Source: Gaiellasilicea sp963784895 | Lineage (GTDB): Bacteria; Actinomycetota; Thermoleophilia; Gaiellales; Gaiellaceae | Reading direction: 5' to 3' | DNA: 64,000 nt | Assembly: GCA_963784895.1 (NCBI GenBank) | Contig: CAWATM010000009.1 | Location: 124,001-188,000 of the forward strand | Shown here: positions 33,155 to 41,863 of the stretch, piece after piece | Layout: each line of letters starts with the position of its first letter | Position numbering within the stretch: position 1 is the first letter of the stretch | Position numbers and translations under genes: made by a program | Notes under the pieces: model-generated | Database searches by the model: none | Told to the model about the DNA's origin: nothing | Seen by the model: only the letters and a program-made list of their open reading frames with translations

Positions 33155-33994
33155 ATGTGGCGCTTCCTGATCGTCCTCGTCGCCGTGGTGTCGCTGCTCG
33201 CTCCCACACTGGCTACCCCAAGTGCAGGCGGGGGCGGGACAGCGTCCGCCGAGCTCGCGTTCGCGCGGAGCGGCGACATCTGGACGATCGGCGCCGACGG
33301 CGCACGCGCGCGTCTTCTCCTGCGCCGCGCGTACTCGCCGGCCTGGTCGCCCGACGGTTCGAGGCTCGCGTTCGTCTCGAACCGATCGGGCGACGAGGAG
33401 ATCTACGTCGCGAGGGCCGACGGCGGCGGCGTCGCACGTCTGACGAAGCTGCCGGGCCCCGACCTCAGCCCGGCCTGGTCGTCGGACGGTCGGCGGCTCG
33501 CCTGGAGCCGGAACGCCGAGATCTGGACGATGAGCGCCGCGGGGGCGGCCAAGCGCAGGCTCGTCGCCAGGGTGAAGCCGTGGCACGAGCACCACTCGCC
33601 CGCGTGGCATCGCAGAACGATCGTCTACAGCTCGACGCGCGTCTCCACGTTCAACACCGAGCTGTTTCGGGCGCCCGCGCAGCGGCTGACGTTCACCAAG
33701 GGGTCCGACGGCGTCCTCGGCGACGACGCGATGCCGGACGTTACGCCCGACGGCCGCCGGATCGTCTTCACCTCGAATCGCGACCGCCAGGCCGAGATCT
33801 ACGTCATGAACGCGAACGGCAGCGGCCAGAAGCGGTTGACGCGCCGACCAGGAGACGACTGGGCTCCCGACGTCTCGCCCGACGGAACGCGGATCGCGCT
33901 CACCCAGCTGCCCGGCACGATCTGGACGATGAACGCGGACGGCAGCGGCCTGCGGAAGCTGACCAGCGGTGTCGACGCCGACTGGCGTCCCTAG
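33155..33994 (+). CDS. Secreted TolB-like beta-propeller (PD40/WD40) protein
   Basis: The 279-residue protein has a signal peptide (MWRFLIVLVAVVSLLAPTLA) and about five PD40 blades: FARSGDIWTIGADG, SPAWSPDGSRLAFVSNRSGDEEIYVARADG, SPAWSSDGRRLAWSRN, PDVTPDGRRIVFTSNRDRQAEIYVMNANG, PDVSPDGTRIALTQ. Such propellers bind partners or glycans outside the membrane. TACGTT 6 nt before the ATG at 33155 supports that start; a GTG at 33134 is possible. Confidence 0.82.
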   Translation: MWRFLIVLVAVVSLLAPTLATPSAGGGGTASAELAFARSGDIWTIGADGARARLLLRRAYSPAWSPDGSRLAFVSNRSGDEEIYVARADGGGVARLTKLPGPDLSPAWSSDGRRLAWSRNAEIWTMSAAGAAKRRLVARVKPWHEHHSPAWHRRTIVYSSTRVSTFNTELFRAPAQRLTFTKGSDGVLGDDAMPDVTPDGRRIVFTSNRDRQAEIYVMNANGSGQKRLTRRPGDDWAPDVSPDGTRIALTQLPGTIWTMNADGSGLRKLTSGVDADWRP

Positions 33995-34037
33995 CGACCC
34001 TGGCCGGCCGCGCCTCCCGGCCGGCGGAGCCGCTAGG
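33990..34037. terminator. Bidirectional terminator-like nested hairpin
   Basis: Outer arms CCTAGCG (33990-33996) and CGCTAGG (34031-34037) enclose an inner stem GGCCGG / CCGGCC (34002-34007 with 34017-34022). It sits between the convergent propeller gene and the hypothetical gene ending at 34040, and it includes the propeller gene's stop codon. Confidence 0.6.
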
Positions 34038-34039
34038 CC

Positions 34040-34438
34040 CTAGTCGTTGCGCAGGACGTCGATCGAGGCCACCGACGCAGGCCGGACGAAGCGGCCGTCG
34101 AGCTCGGCCCACTCCCCGGCCGACTCGGCAGTGCTGAAGCACGTCATCAGCTCGCGTGCAGCCGCCACCGCCTGGTCGCGGTCGCCGTAGGACGCGAGCT
34201 CGAGCTCCTCGCCGCCGAGCAGCCGCAGGACGACCCGCCGTGTCTCGGCGGGAGCCGCCGTCGCGGTCGCCGCGGAGGTGTGCTCGGCGAGGATCGACTC
34301 GAAGGAGCGCAACGGCACCGGAGGCGCCTCGAAGTTGGAGGGGGCGGGGCCGACCGCCTCGGGAGTCACCGGGGGATCGACGGCGCCGATCAGCCCGACT
34401 GCCACGGGCGCCGCCACACCGCTCGCAAGCTCGTACAT
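34040..34438 (-). CDS. Hypothetical protein, paralogue of the protein at 31842
   Basis: The 132-residue protein has a Pro/Ala-rich N-terminal half (GAVDPPVTPEAVGPAPSNFEAPPVP) and a C-terminal domain RRVVLRLLGGEELELASYGD ... SAGEWAELDGRFVRPASVASIDVLRND. The domain aligns over about 62 residues with the product at 31842-32117. Both genes are on the minus strand and each has an AAGG-type ribosome-binding site about 10-15 nt upstream. The role of the domain is unknown. Confidence 0.65.
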   Translation of the reverse strand: MYELASGVAAPVAVGLIGAVDPPVTPEAVGPAPSNFEAPPVPLRSFESILAEHTSAATATAAPAETRRVVLRLLGGEELELASYGDRDQAVAAARELMTCFSTAESAGEWAELDGRFVRPASVASIDVLRND

Positions 34439-34555
34439 GCGCTCTCTCTCCCTTCCGGCCGCCGCACGTGGCCGGGTCGTACGCCGCAATTGAGCTGACT
34501 ATGTGCAGCCCGCTCGTCGCCGGCCTCCCTCTAGTGGGTGAATCGGCGGCTGCGT

Positions 34556-34589
34556 GAAGCGCCGGAGGCAGCGGAGCTTCCGGCGCTTC
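34556..34589. terminator. Terminator-like hairpin downstream of the RTX-type gene
   Basis: GAAGCGCCGGA (34556-34566) pairs perfectly with TCCGGCGCTTC (34579-34589) over 11 bp. It lies about 20 bp beyond the stop of the minus-strand gene ending at 34610. Confidence 0.65.
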
Positions 34590-34609
34590 GGCACAGGGAG
34601 AGGGTGGAA

Positions 34610-35173
34610 CTAGGAGTCGTCGCCGTCGCCGACCACGGTCACCGACTTGACGGTCTCGCAGTTGACGTGCACGTCCGTCGTCTCCTTGGCGTTCAGCCAG
34701 ACGACATCGTGGCCGGGGCCACAGTCGATCGTGTCGACCTGCTGGTCGCGCGCGAGCGCGTGCAGGACGTCGTCGCCGTCGCCGCCGTTCTGCCTGTCAG
34801 TGCCGCGGCCGGGCCAGAGCCGGTCGTTGCCGGGTCCACCGTCGAGCGAGTCGTCGCCCGGGCGGCCGCGGAGGATGTCGTTGCCCTCGCCGCCGGCGAC
34901 GGAGTCGTTGCCCCAGCCGCCCCAGGCGCGGTCGTTCCCGGCACCGGTGTCGATCGTGTCGTTGTCGCGGTTGCCGTGGACGCGGTCGTTGCCGCCGAGG
35001 CTGTTGATCGCATCGTTGCCCTGCTTGCCGAAGATCAGGTCGTTGCGCTCGGTGCCCGTGAGCACGTCGTCCTTGTGGGTGCCCTTGATCACGACGGCCG
35101 CGAGCGCTGTGGTCGCGAGCGCGAGCGTCGCCAGGGCGGCGATCGCTCCGAGCACGTACTTGGCGTTCTTCAT
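34610..35173 (-). CDS. Secreted RTX-type (hemolysin-like) calcium-binding repeat protein
   Basis: The 187-residue protein has a signal peptide (MKNAKYVLGAIAALATLALATTALA) and then RTX nonapeptide repeats: GTERNDLIFGKQGNDAIN, GGNDRVHGNRDNDTIDTGAGNDRAWGGWGNDSVAGGEGNDIL, GDDSLDGGPGNDRL, GGDGDDVL. These fold as a beta-roll that binds Ca2+. No type I secretion genes are present, so it probably leaves by Sec. GAGGAGG lies 8 nt before the ATG. A tandem motif at 35249-35266 upstream matches one before the two-component operon, suggesting control by that regulator. Confidence 0.85.
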   Translation of the reverse strand: MKNAKYVLGAIAALATLALATTALAAVVIKGTHKDDVLTGTERNDLIFGKQGNDAINSLGGNDRVHGNRDNDTIDTGAGNDRAWGGWGNDSVAGGEGNDILRGRPGDDSLDGGPGNDRLWPGRGTDRQNGGDGDDVLHALARDQQVDTIDCGPGHDVVWLNAKETTDVHVNCETVKSVTVVGDGDDS

Positions 35174-35248
35174 CTGAGAGATCCTCCTCGTAGGCGAAGC
35201 TGACAACCGCATCCTTCCCCCGTGCTGTCAGCCACCCGTTCGCCGAAC

Positions 35249-35266
35249 GTAAAAGCCGGGTAAAAC
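35249..35266. promoter_or_regulatory. Candidate OmpR-family tandem site upstream of the RTX-type gene
   Basis: GTAAAA is repeated at 35249-35254 and 35260-35265 (11-bp period, one helical turn), 76-93 bp upstream of the RTX-type gene's start. Nearly the same site (GTAAGG and GTAAAAC, same period) occurs at 37758-37775 upstream of the two-component operon. OmpR-family regulators bind such head-to-tail repeats. Confidence 0.5.
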
Positions 35267-35270
35267 GCGA

Positions 35271-36614
35271 TCAGGCGTGCGCAAGCGGGCGCGTGGCGGC
35301 CGCATGCGGGAGCCGGACCGTGAAGACGGTCAGCTCACCCGGTGTGCTCTCGGCCGCGACCGTGCCGCCCATGCCCTCGGCCAGCTCCTTCACGATCGCG
35401 AGCCCGAGGCCCGTGCCGACCGGCCGTTCGCGGCCGTAGCGGGAGTGGAGGTAGAAGCGCTCGAACGCCTGACCCAGCTCCTCCGGCCGTAGTCCAGGCC
35501 CGGTGTCCTCGACCCGGATCGACCCCGGTGCCGTCACGATCCGCACCGACCCGCCGGCCGGGGTCAGCCGGAGGGCGTTCTCGACGAGGTTCGAGACGAT
35601 CTGCAGCGTCCGGTCGGCGTCGCCGGTCGCAGGTGCGGCCGCGGCGCCGTCGGCTTCGAGCGTGACCCCGAACTCGCGCGCCGGCGCCTCGTAGCGCCGT
35701 CGCGCCTCCTGGGCGATGGCGCCCAGATCGATCGGCTCGCGGCGGACGCTGAACTCGGCCTTGCGCATCCGCGCCAGGTCGAGCAGGTCGCCGACGAGGC
35801 GCTCGAGCCGCTGCGACTCGCTGACGATCGTCGCGGCTGCCTCGTCGGCCGGCAGCGCCCCTTCGCCGAGCCCCTCCGCGTAGCCGCGGATCGCGGTCAG
35901 CGGCGTCTTCAGCTCGTGGCTCACCGAGAGCAGGAATGCCTGCTCGGCCTCGCGCGCCTTCGCAAGCGCCACGGCGACCTCGTTGAAGCTCTCGGCGAGG
36001 AGTGCGAGCTCGCGCGGGCCCTCGACCGGGAGCAGCGACGGCGGTCCGGTCGAGCTGGCAAGGCCCCGGGTTGCCTCCGCGACGCGCCGCACGGGCCGCG
36101 CGATCGCGCGCGCGAGCAGGAATGCGATCAGCGCCGCCAAGCCGGCGGTGACGGCCGCGGCGGCGACGAGACCCTCGATGTGCGGTCGCCAGGCCGAGGT
36201 CGTCGAGCTCGCGGGGCGCAGCAGGATGAAGCCCTTGCCGTTGACGAGCCGTGCGGCGAAGAGGTAGCGCGTGCCCTCGTCGGTGAGCGCGCCGTCGAGC
36301 CGCGCGCCGCGGCGGAGCTGCGCCGCGCGCTCCGGCGGGAGCAGCGCCGACGAGCCGTCGAGCGGCACCTGCACCACGCGCTCGTCCTGGCGGTCGAGGA
36401 ACTCCTGCAAAGAGCGGAGCCGCGAGAACGGCACCAGCGCCTCACGCTCGCGCTCGACCAGCAGGTCGAACTGCGCCGAGACGTCGCGAAGCGTGTTCCG
36501 CTCGACCGCGCGGCGGGTGAGGATCGCGCCGAGCGCGAGCGCGAGTGCGAGCGAGAGGAGCGCCACCAGCGCGATCGCGGCGAAGAGGCGCGCCCGCAGC
36601 GATTGCAACTTCAC
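35271..36614 (-). CDS. Sensor histidine kinase
   Basis: The 447-residue protein has two membrane helices (about 10-33 and 147-170) around an extracytoplasmic sensor region, a HAMP segment (ARAIARPVRRVAEATRGLA), a HisKA dimerisation domain with phospho-His in FLLSVSHELKTPLTAIRGYAEG, and a HATPase domain (NLVENALRLTP, VEDTGPGL, GTGLGLAIVKELAEGMGG). Its start overlaps the end of the response-regulator gene by 4 bp. The signal is unknown. The linked RTX-type protein and 141-residue secreted protein suggest an envelope stimulus. Confidence 0.92.
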   Translation of the reverse strand: MKLQSLRARLFAAIALVALLSLALALALGAILTRRAVERNTLRDVSAQFDLLVEREREALVPFSRLRSLQEFLDRQDERVVQVPLDGSSALLPPERAAQLRRGARLDGALTDEGTRYLFAARLVNGKGFILLRPASSTTSAWRPHIEGLVAAAAVTAGLAALIAFLLARAIARPVRRVAEATRGLASSTGPPSLLPVEGPRELALLAESFNEVAVALAKAREAEQAFLLSVSHELKTPLTAIRGYAEGLGEGALPADEAAATIVSESQRLERLVGDLLDLARMRKAEFSVRREPIDLGAIAQEARRRYEAPAREFGVTLEADGAAAAPATGDADRTLQIVSNLVENALRLTPAGGSVRIVTAPGSIRVEDTGPGLRPEELGQAFERFYLHSRYGRERPVGTGLGLAIVKELAEGMGGTVAAESTPGELTVFTVRLPHAAATRPLAHA

Positions 36615-37321
36615 GGCCGGATGGCCTTGTACCCGGAGCCGCGCACGGTGCGGATCGAGGCGGGCCGGCCGAGCTTGCGGCGCAGCTGCGCGACGTGGAC
36701 GTCGACCGTCCGCGTGCCGCCGGCGTAGCTCATCCCCCAGACGCGGTCGAGGAGCTGGTCGCGCGAGACGACGATGCCGGCGTTGTCGATCAGATAGGCG
36801 AGCAGGTCGAACTCCTTGCCGGTCAGCTCGACGGGCTCGCCGGCGACGCGCACCTCGCGCGCCTGCGGGTCGACGGCGACGTCGCCGAGCTCGAGCACTT
36901 CCGCGCGCGCGCTCGGGCCGGTCCGGCGCAGGACGGCCTTGACACGGGCCGCGAGCTCGCGCGGGGAGAAGGGCTTCGAGACGTAGTCGTCGGCGCCCAC
37001 CTCGAGCCCGGCGACCCGGTCGGCCTCCTCGTCCCGCGCCGTCAGCATCAGGACGGGGACGTCAGAACGGGTGCGGATGCTGCGGCAGACGTCGAAGCCG
37101 TCGGCTCCGGGCAGGCCGATGTCGAGGATCACGAGCCGCGGGCGCACCATCTCGAGCGACTGCAGAGCGTCCTCGCCCGAGCGCACCCACGCGACGCGGT
37201 AGCCGGTCTGCTCGAGATACGCGCGGACGAGCGAGCCGATCGACTCCTCGTCCTCGACGAGCAGGAGCTGCGGCCCCGGCGTGCCCGCTGGGTGGAGCTC
37301 CGCCGCGCCTGTCGCGGTCAT
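36611..37321 (-). CDS. OmpR/PhoB-family response regulator
   Basis: The 236-residue protein has a receiver domain (LLLVEDEESIGSLVRAYLEQTGYRVAWV, phospho-Asp in RLVILDIGLPGADG, Lys in DYVSKPFSPREL) and a winged-helix effector domain (ELTGKEFDLLAYLIDNAGIVVSRDQLLDRVWG, RTVDVHVAQLRRKLG). It is encoded between a secreted protein and its cognate kinase with 4-bp overlaps on both sides. Tandem repeats at 37758-37775 suggest autoregulation. Confidence 0.93.
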   Translation of the reverse strand: MTATGAAELHPAGTPGPQLLLVEDEESIGSLVRAYLEQTGYRVAWVRSGEDALQSLEMVRPRLVILDIGLPGADGFDVCRSIRTRSDVPVLMLTARDEEADRVAGLEVGADDYVSKPFSPRELAARVKAVLRRTGPSARAEVLELGDVAVDPQAREVRVAGEPVELTGKEFDLLAYLIDNAGIVVSRDQLLDRVWGMSYAGGTRTVDVHVAQLRRKLGRPASIRTVRGSGYKAIRP

Positions 37322-37743
37322 CTGCGGGTGGCGCGGACCTCGTTCGCCGGAGCGTCGCCGTCCCGAATCACGGTCGCGACCATACCGCGCCGGAGCTCGG
37401 AGTACCCGGCCGGCCTGCCGCCGATCGTGATCGCGGCGCCCGGTGCGACCGCGATCCCGACGAGCGTGCCGTCGCGCTCCAGCAGCGTCAGCGTCCCGCC
37501 CGCCTTGTTGCGGATGACGCCCCGGTCGACGCGGTAGTCGTGGAGGACGCCGCCGTCCTTGACGAGCACCTCGGCGCGGACGAGCTTCGGCCCGAAGAAG
37601 TAGTTCCCGAGCGAGCCCGGCAGGGCGAGGCCCGGCTGGGCCACGAGCAGCGTCGCGTTGACCGCGAGCAGCGCCGCGGCGACCCAGAGCCCCTTCGAGC
37701 GCCTCGTCTTCATGGCCGCATTGTTGCCGTTCCTCGTCAGCAT
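37318..37743 (-). CDS. Secreted protein leading the two-component operon
   Basis: The 141-residue protein has a signal peptide (KGLWVAAALLAVNATLLVAQPGLA) and a beta-rich domain (LVRAEVLVKDGGVLHDYRVDRGVIRN, GTLTLLERDGTLVGIAVAPGAAITIGG). I chose the ATG at 37743, preceded by GAGGG; an internal ATG at 37713 is possible. It is the first gene of the operon with the regulator and kinase and may feed information to the kinase. I recognise no family. Confidence 0.68.
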   Translation of the reverse strand: MLTRNGNNAAMKTRRSKGLWVAAALLAVNATLLVAQPGLALPGSLGNYFFGPKLVRAEVLVKDGGVLHDYRVDRGVIRNKAGGTLTLLERDGTLVGIAVAPGAAITIGGRPAGYSELRRGMVATVIRDGDAPANEVRATRR

Positions 37744-37757
37744 GTCGTGCCCTCGAC

Positions 37758-37775
37758 GTAAGGGGGATGTAAAAC
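37758..37775. promoter_or_regulatory. Candidate OmpR-family tandem site upstream of the two-component operon
   Basis: GTAAGG (37758-37763) and GTAAAAC (37769-37775) repeat with an 11-bp period only 15 bp upstream of the operon's first start codon. The match to the site at 35249-35266 points to one regulator acting on both promoters. Confidence 0.45.
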
Positions 37776-37936
37776 GCCCCTCGCGCGTTCTCGCCCGCCG
37801 TCGCTGACCGCGGTGCGGGAGCCCGCCGGCTTGGGCCGGCGCCCGGTGCCTTCCGACCTCGAGTCGAGCGTCGGCGCCGAGCAGCAGTGGCCGGAGGAGC
37901 TCGGCGCGGAGCCGCTCCCGGGCGCAGAGCCTCGGC

Positions 37937-39182
37937 TTACACCGGAGCTGTCGCCCGTCGTAGGCTGAGCTCCCGAGCGGCCACCGCGGCCATCAGGAGG
38001 CCGGTCGTTCCGGCGACCGCGAAGCTGAGCTGCGTGCCGCCGAGCGAGCAGAGCCAGCCTGCGAGGAGGCCGCCGAGCGGCGCCAGGCCGGCGAAGGCCC
38101 ACAGGTAGAGACTGACGACACGGCCGCGCAGGTGGTCGGGCGCGCGCAGCTGCAGCAGCGAGCTCGCGTTCGACGTCCAGAGCGTGAAGCAGACGCCGGC
38201 GCGCGAAGAGCAGGATCGCGCAGGGCACGACGGCGGCGAGGGGCGCGAGCGCGAGCAGGCAGACGCTGAAGCCGCCGGTGCCGAGCACGAGCACCTTCCA
38301 GCTCGCGCGCCCGAGCGCGGCCGAGAGCAGCGCGCCGACGAGCGCGCCGCCGCCGAAGCAGGCGGAGAGAACGCCGAAGACCTCGGGCCCGGTGTTCAGC
38401 GTGTCGGACGCGAGCAGGGGCAGGATCACGTGGAAGTTGAAGCCGACCGTACTGACGACGGTGACGATCGTCAGGACGAGCCGTGCGTCCGGTGAGCGGC
38501 GGACCCAGCCGAGGCCCTCGCGGATCCCCCTCATCATCGTCGGCGGCTCGGCGCTCCGCTGGACGGGGACGAGCTCCTCGCGTCGCATCATCAGCAGCCC
38601 CGCGAGTACGGCGAGGAACGTGGCGGTGTTGATCGCGAAGCAGACCCCGACGCCGAAGGCGGCGATCAGCACGCCGGCCATGGCCGGCCCGACGACGCGC
38701 GAGGCGTTGAAGAGGCTGGCGTTGAGCGCGACCGCGTTCGGCAGTTCCTCGCGCCCGACCATCTGGAAGGTGAGCGCATGCCGGCCGGGAGCATCGAAGA
38801 CGAGCGCGGTGCTGGAGAGGATCGCCAGCAGGTAGACGACCCAGAGCGTCTCGAGGCCGCCGAGCACGAGCACGGCGAACGCCGCCGAGAAGATCATCGA
38901 GACCGTCTGCGTGCCGATCACGAGCTTGCGGTTGTCGATCCGGTCGGCGACGACGCCGGCGACGAGGCCGAAGATCGTGAACGGGATGAAGCGGCAGAAG
39001 GCGAGCAGGCCGACGGCGAGCGGCGAGTGCGTCAGCTCGACGACGAGCCACGCGAGCGCGACGTTCTGCATCCAGGTGCCGCTGACCGAGATCACCTGGC
39101 CGGTGAAGAAGAGGCGGTAGTTGCGGTGGAGCTTCAGGCTCGCGAACGTGCGCTCGTTGAGCGCCAGCAGTGCGGCCGTCAT
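37937..39182 (-). pseudogene. MFS transporter with a single frameshift
   Basis: Residues from MTAALLALNERTFASLKLHRNYRLFFTGQ to PCAILLFA follow the MFS_3 (enterobactin exporter-like) family over about eight helices. After codons near 38206 the frame changes, and the expected end GVCFTLWTSNASSLLQL, LYLWAFAGLAPLGGLLAGWL and ARELSLRRATAPV continues in another frame to a stop at 37937. One spurious base, or a two-base loss, explains it. The product would be a 12-helix drug exporter controlled by the overlapping marR. I favour an assembly error. Confidence 0.82.
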
Positions 39183-39610
39183 AGGAGCTTTCCGAGCGGC
39201 GCGATCGCGCGCTCGAGCGTTTCGAGCTCGCCGTCGTCGAGACCGCGGAGCCGGTCGGCCAGCCAGGTCGTGCGGCGGGCGCGGACGCGCTTGAGCAGCC
39301 GCTCGCCCTCATCGGTCAGCGCAAGGCCGACGCGGCGGCGGTCGATCTCGTCACGGACGCGCTCGAGCAGGCCGGCCTTCTCGAGCCGGTCGACGTGACC
39401 GGAGAGAGCGGGGGCGGAGATGCGCTCCTCGGCTGCGAGTTCCCGGAGGCTCAGGCCCGGGTTGAGCCGGATCAGCCAGAGGAGCGTCACCTGGCGGCTG
39501 GTGACGCCGAGCTGCTCCGCCTCTTTGCGCAGCTCGCGCGAGAGGCGCAGCAGCACGGGCCGAAGCTCGTTGGCGATGGCGAGAGGATCGGCGATAACGT
39601 CGTTAACCAT
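39179..39610 (-). CDS. MarR-family transcriptional regulator
   Basis: The 143-residue protein has the MarR winged helix (SLRELAAEERISAPALSGHVDRLEKAGLLERVRDEIDRRRVGLALTDEGERLLKRVR). It overlaps the MFS gene start by 4 bp, so it probably represses its own drug-exporter operon. A palindrome TAACCTGGTTA lies immediately upstream of the ATG. Confidence 0.9.
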   Translation of the reverse strand: MVNDVIADPLAIANELRPVLLRLSRELRKEAEQLGVTSRQVTLLWLIRLNPGLSLRELAAEERISAPALSGHVDRLEKAGLLERVRDEIDRRRVGLALTDEGERLLKRVRARRTTWLADRLRGLDDGELETLERAIAPLGKLL

Positions 39611-39621
39611 TAACCTGGTTA
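39611..39621. promoter_or_regulatory. Candidate MarR operator
   Basis: TAACC-T-GGTTA is a perfect palindrome abutting the marR start codon, in an AT-rich patch that also has GTTAAC at 39602. It lies between marR and the divergent MMPL gene at 39683, so it could control both. Confidence 0.5.
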
Positions 39622-39682
39622 CGAGTTTACCAGCCGGATGCCTTTGCGCATCCCTTGCGCGGGTGATTAGCGTGGTGGTTGT

Positions 39683-41863
39683 ATGACCGAGAGGCTCGCC
39701 CGGCACGCGGCTCTGCATCCGAAGCGGATGCTCGCGATCTGGGGCGGCATCTTCGTGCTCTCGATCGCGGCGATCGCGCTGCTGCTGCCCTCGGCGATCA
39801 CAACCGAGGCGACGGTCACGAACGACCCGGAGTCGGAGCAGGGCTACGCCGCCATCTTCCGGCACCTGCCGCCGTCGGACGACTTCGTCAACGAGGTCGT
39901 CCTCGCCCGGGCGCCCGGAAAGGACGTGACCGCCGACCGGGACGCGCAGCTCGAGATCGAGCGGCTGGCGTCGGCACTGCAGGCGACGGGCCGGACGGCG
40001 CACGTTCGCTCCTACTTCGACGACGAGGATCCGAGCCTGCTCTCGCCGGACCGGGACGCTGCTGTGATCACGGTCGGGATGGGGCCGGACGGCGAGGACG
40101 GGATCGCGGACGTGATCGCCGTCGTCGAGCAGGCCGATCGAGGGCCGCTCGAGGTGACGATCACCGGCGAGTTCACCGCCGATGAGGACTTCCTGACGCT
40201 CTCGAACAAGGATCTGAAGGAAGGCGAGCTCTTCTTCGGGTTGCCGGCGGCGCTCGTCGTGCTGCTGCTCGTCTTCGGCGCCGTCGTCGCCTCACTCGTC
40301 CCGATCCTGCTCGCGATCGTCGCGATCGTGGTCGCGCTGGCGCTCGTCGCGATCGTCGGCCAGGTCTGGGAAGTCTCCTTCTTCGTCGTCAACATGCTCA
40401 CGGGCATGGGGCTCGCGCTCGGCGTCGACTACTCCCTCTTCGTCGTCAGCCGCTTCCGCGAGGAGCGGGTGCGCGGCGTCGAGAAGATCGAGGCGATCAC
40501 GGCGACGGGGCGGACGGCGAGCCGCGCGGTGCTCTTCAGCGGGACCGCGTTCGTGATCGCGCTGACCGGGATGCTGCTCGTCCCGGACACGATCCTGCGC
40601 AGCCTCGCGGCCGGAGCGATTCTCGTCGGCCTGATGGCCGTCGCCGCCGCGACGACGCTGCTGCCCGCGATCCTCTCGCTGCTCGGCGACCGCGTCGACG
40701 CGCTCCGCCTCCCGTTCATCCGCGGCGGCACGGGCGAGGCCACGTTCTGGGGTGCCGTCGTCGACCGCGTGCAGCGGCGGCCGCTTGTGTACCTGGTCGT
40801 CACGACCGCCTTGCTCGTCCTGCTCGCGCTGCCTGCGCTCGAGCTGCGGACGGGGTCGGCCGGCGTGCGGACGCTGCCGGACGGCTACGCGTCGAAGGAC
40901 GGCTTCAACACGCTCGAGCGCGAGCTCGGGATCGGCACGGTCGACTCTGCGCAGATCGTGGTCGAGGGGGACGTCGAGTCGCCGGCGGTGCAGAACGGCG
41001 TCGAGCGGCTCCGCGACGAGCTCGCGCGCGACCGGGCGTTTCGGAACCCCGAGGTCGAGACCGCCCCGGACGGGCAGTTGGCGTTGATCGAGGCGCTCGT
41101 CGCCGGCGACAGCCGCGACGAACGCTCGGTGCAGGCGGTCGAGCGCCTTCGGTCGGAGCTCGTGCCGCGGACGCTCGGGAACGCGGGCGCGGCCGTGTAC
41201 GTCACCGGCGAGACGGCCGAGATCGTCGACTACCGCGAGCTGATGGAGCAGTGGCTGCCGATCGTGTTCGCGTTCGTGCTCGGCTTCAGCTTCATCCTGC
41301 TCACGATCGCGTTCCGGTCGATCGTCGTGCCGGCGAAGGCGATCGTGCTCAACCTTCTCTCGGTCGGCGCGGCCTACGGGCTGATCGTGCTCGTCTTCCA
41401 GGAGGGGGTCGGCAACGAGCTCTTCGGCTTCCCCCAGGTGGACGCGATCGAGGCCTGGCTGCCGCTCTTCCTCTTCTCCGTGCTCTTCGGGCTCTCGATG
41501 GACTACCACGTCTTTCTGCTCAGCCGGATCCGCGAGCGCTACACGCAGACCGGCGACTCCAGCGAGGCGGTCTCGTTCGGCGTCCGCACGACCTCGCGCC
41601 TGATCACCGGCGCGGCGCTGATCATCATCGTCGTCTTCGTCGGCTTCGCCACCGGCGACCTGGTCATGTTCCAGCAGATGGGCTTCGGCGTCGCCATCGC
41701 GCTCTTGCTCGACGCGACCGTGATCCGCTCCGTGCTCGTGCCCGCGGCGATGGAGCTGCTCGGCGAGCGCAACTGGTACCTGCCGAAGTGGCTCGAGTGG
41801 CTACCGCATTACGAGGTCGAGGCGACGAACGCCGAGATGCGGCGGCCGATCAGCTCGCCCTGA
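39683..41863 (+). CDS. MMPL-family RND exporter
   Basis: The 726-residue protein has the two-fold MMPL plan: a first helix (MLAIWGGIFVLSIAAIALLLPSAI), a porter domain, five helices (GLPAALVVLLLVFGAVVASLVPILLAIVAIVVA, MGLALGVDYSLFVVSRFREE), a second first-helix (LVYLVVTTALLVLLALPAL) and a second helix bundle (IVFAFVLGFSFILLTIAFRS, FGLSMDYHVFLLSRIRERY). The proton-relay Asp-Tyr pairs (GVDYS, SMDYH) are present. It exports lipids or drugs. TAGCGT lies 9 nt before the ATG. Its 3' end overlaps the convergent dehalogenase gene by 55 bp. Confidence 0.92.
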   Translation: MTERLARHAALHPKRMLAIWGGIFVLSIAAIALLLPSAITTEATVTNDPESEQGYAAIFRHLPPSDDFVNEVVLARAPGKDVTADRDAQLEIERLASALQATGRTAHVRSYFDDEDPSLLSPDRDAAVITVGMGPDGEDGIADVIAVVEQADRGPLEVTITGEFTADEDFLTLSNKDLKEGELFFGLPAALVVLLLVFGAVVASLVPILLAIVAIVVALALVAIVGQVWEVSFFVVNMLTGMGLALGVDYSLFVVSRFREERVRGVEKIEAITATGRTASRAVLFSGTAFVIALTGMLLVPDTILRSLAAGAILVGLMAVAAATTLLPAILSLLGDRVDALRLPFIRGGTGEATFWGAVVDRVQRRPLVYLVVTTALLVLLALPALELRTGSAGVRTLPDGYASKDGFNTLERELGIGTVDSAQIVVEGDVESPAVQNGVERLRDELARDRAFRNPEVETAPDGQLALIEALVAGDSRDERSVQAVERLRSELVPRTLGNAGAAVYVTGETAEIVDYRELMEQWLPIVFAFVLGFSFILLTIAFRSIVVPAKAIVLNLLSVGAAYGLIVLVFQEGVGNELFGFPQVDAIEAWLPLFLFSVLFGLSMDYHVFLLSRIRERYTQTGDSSEAVSFGVRTTSRLITGAALIIIVVFVGFATGDLVMFQQMGFGVAIALLLDATVIRSVLVPAAMELLGERNWYLPKWLEWLPHYEVEATNAEMRRPISSP

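Noticed and set aside
41809..41863. 55-bp convergent overlap as evidence against the MMPL or dehalogenase stop
   Set aside because: Both C-termini are of normal length and family-like, so the overlap is accepted as real.
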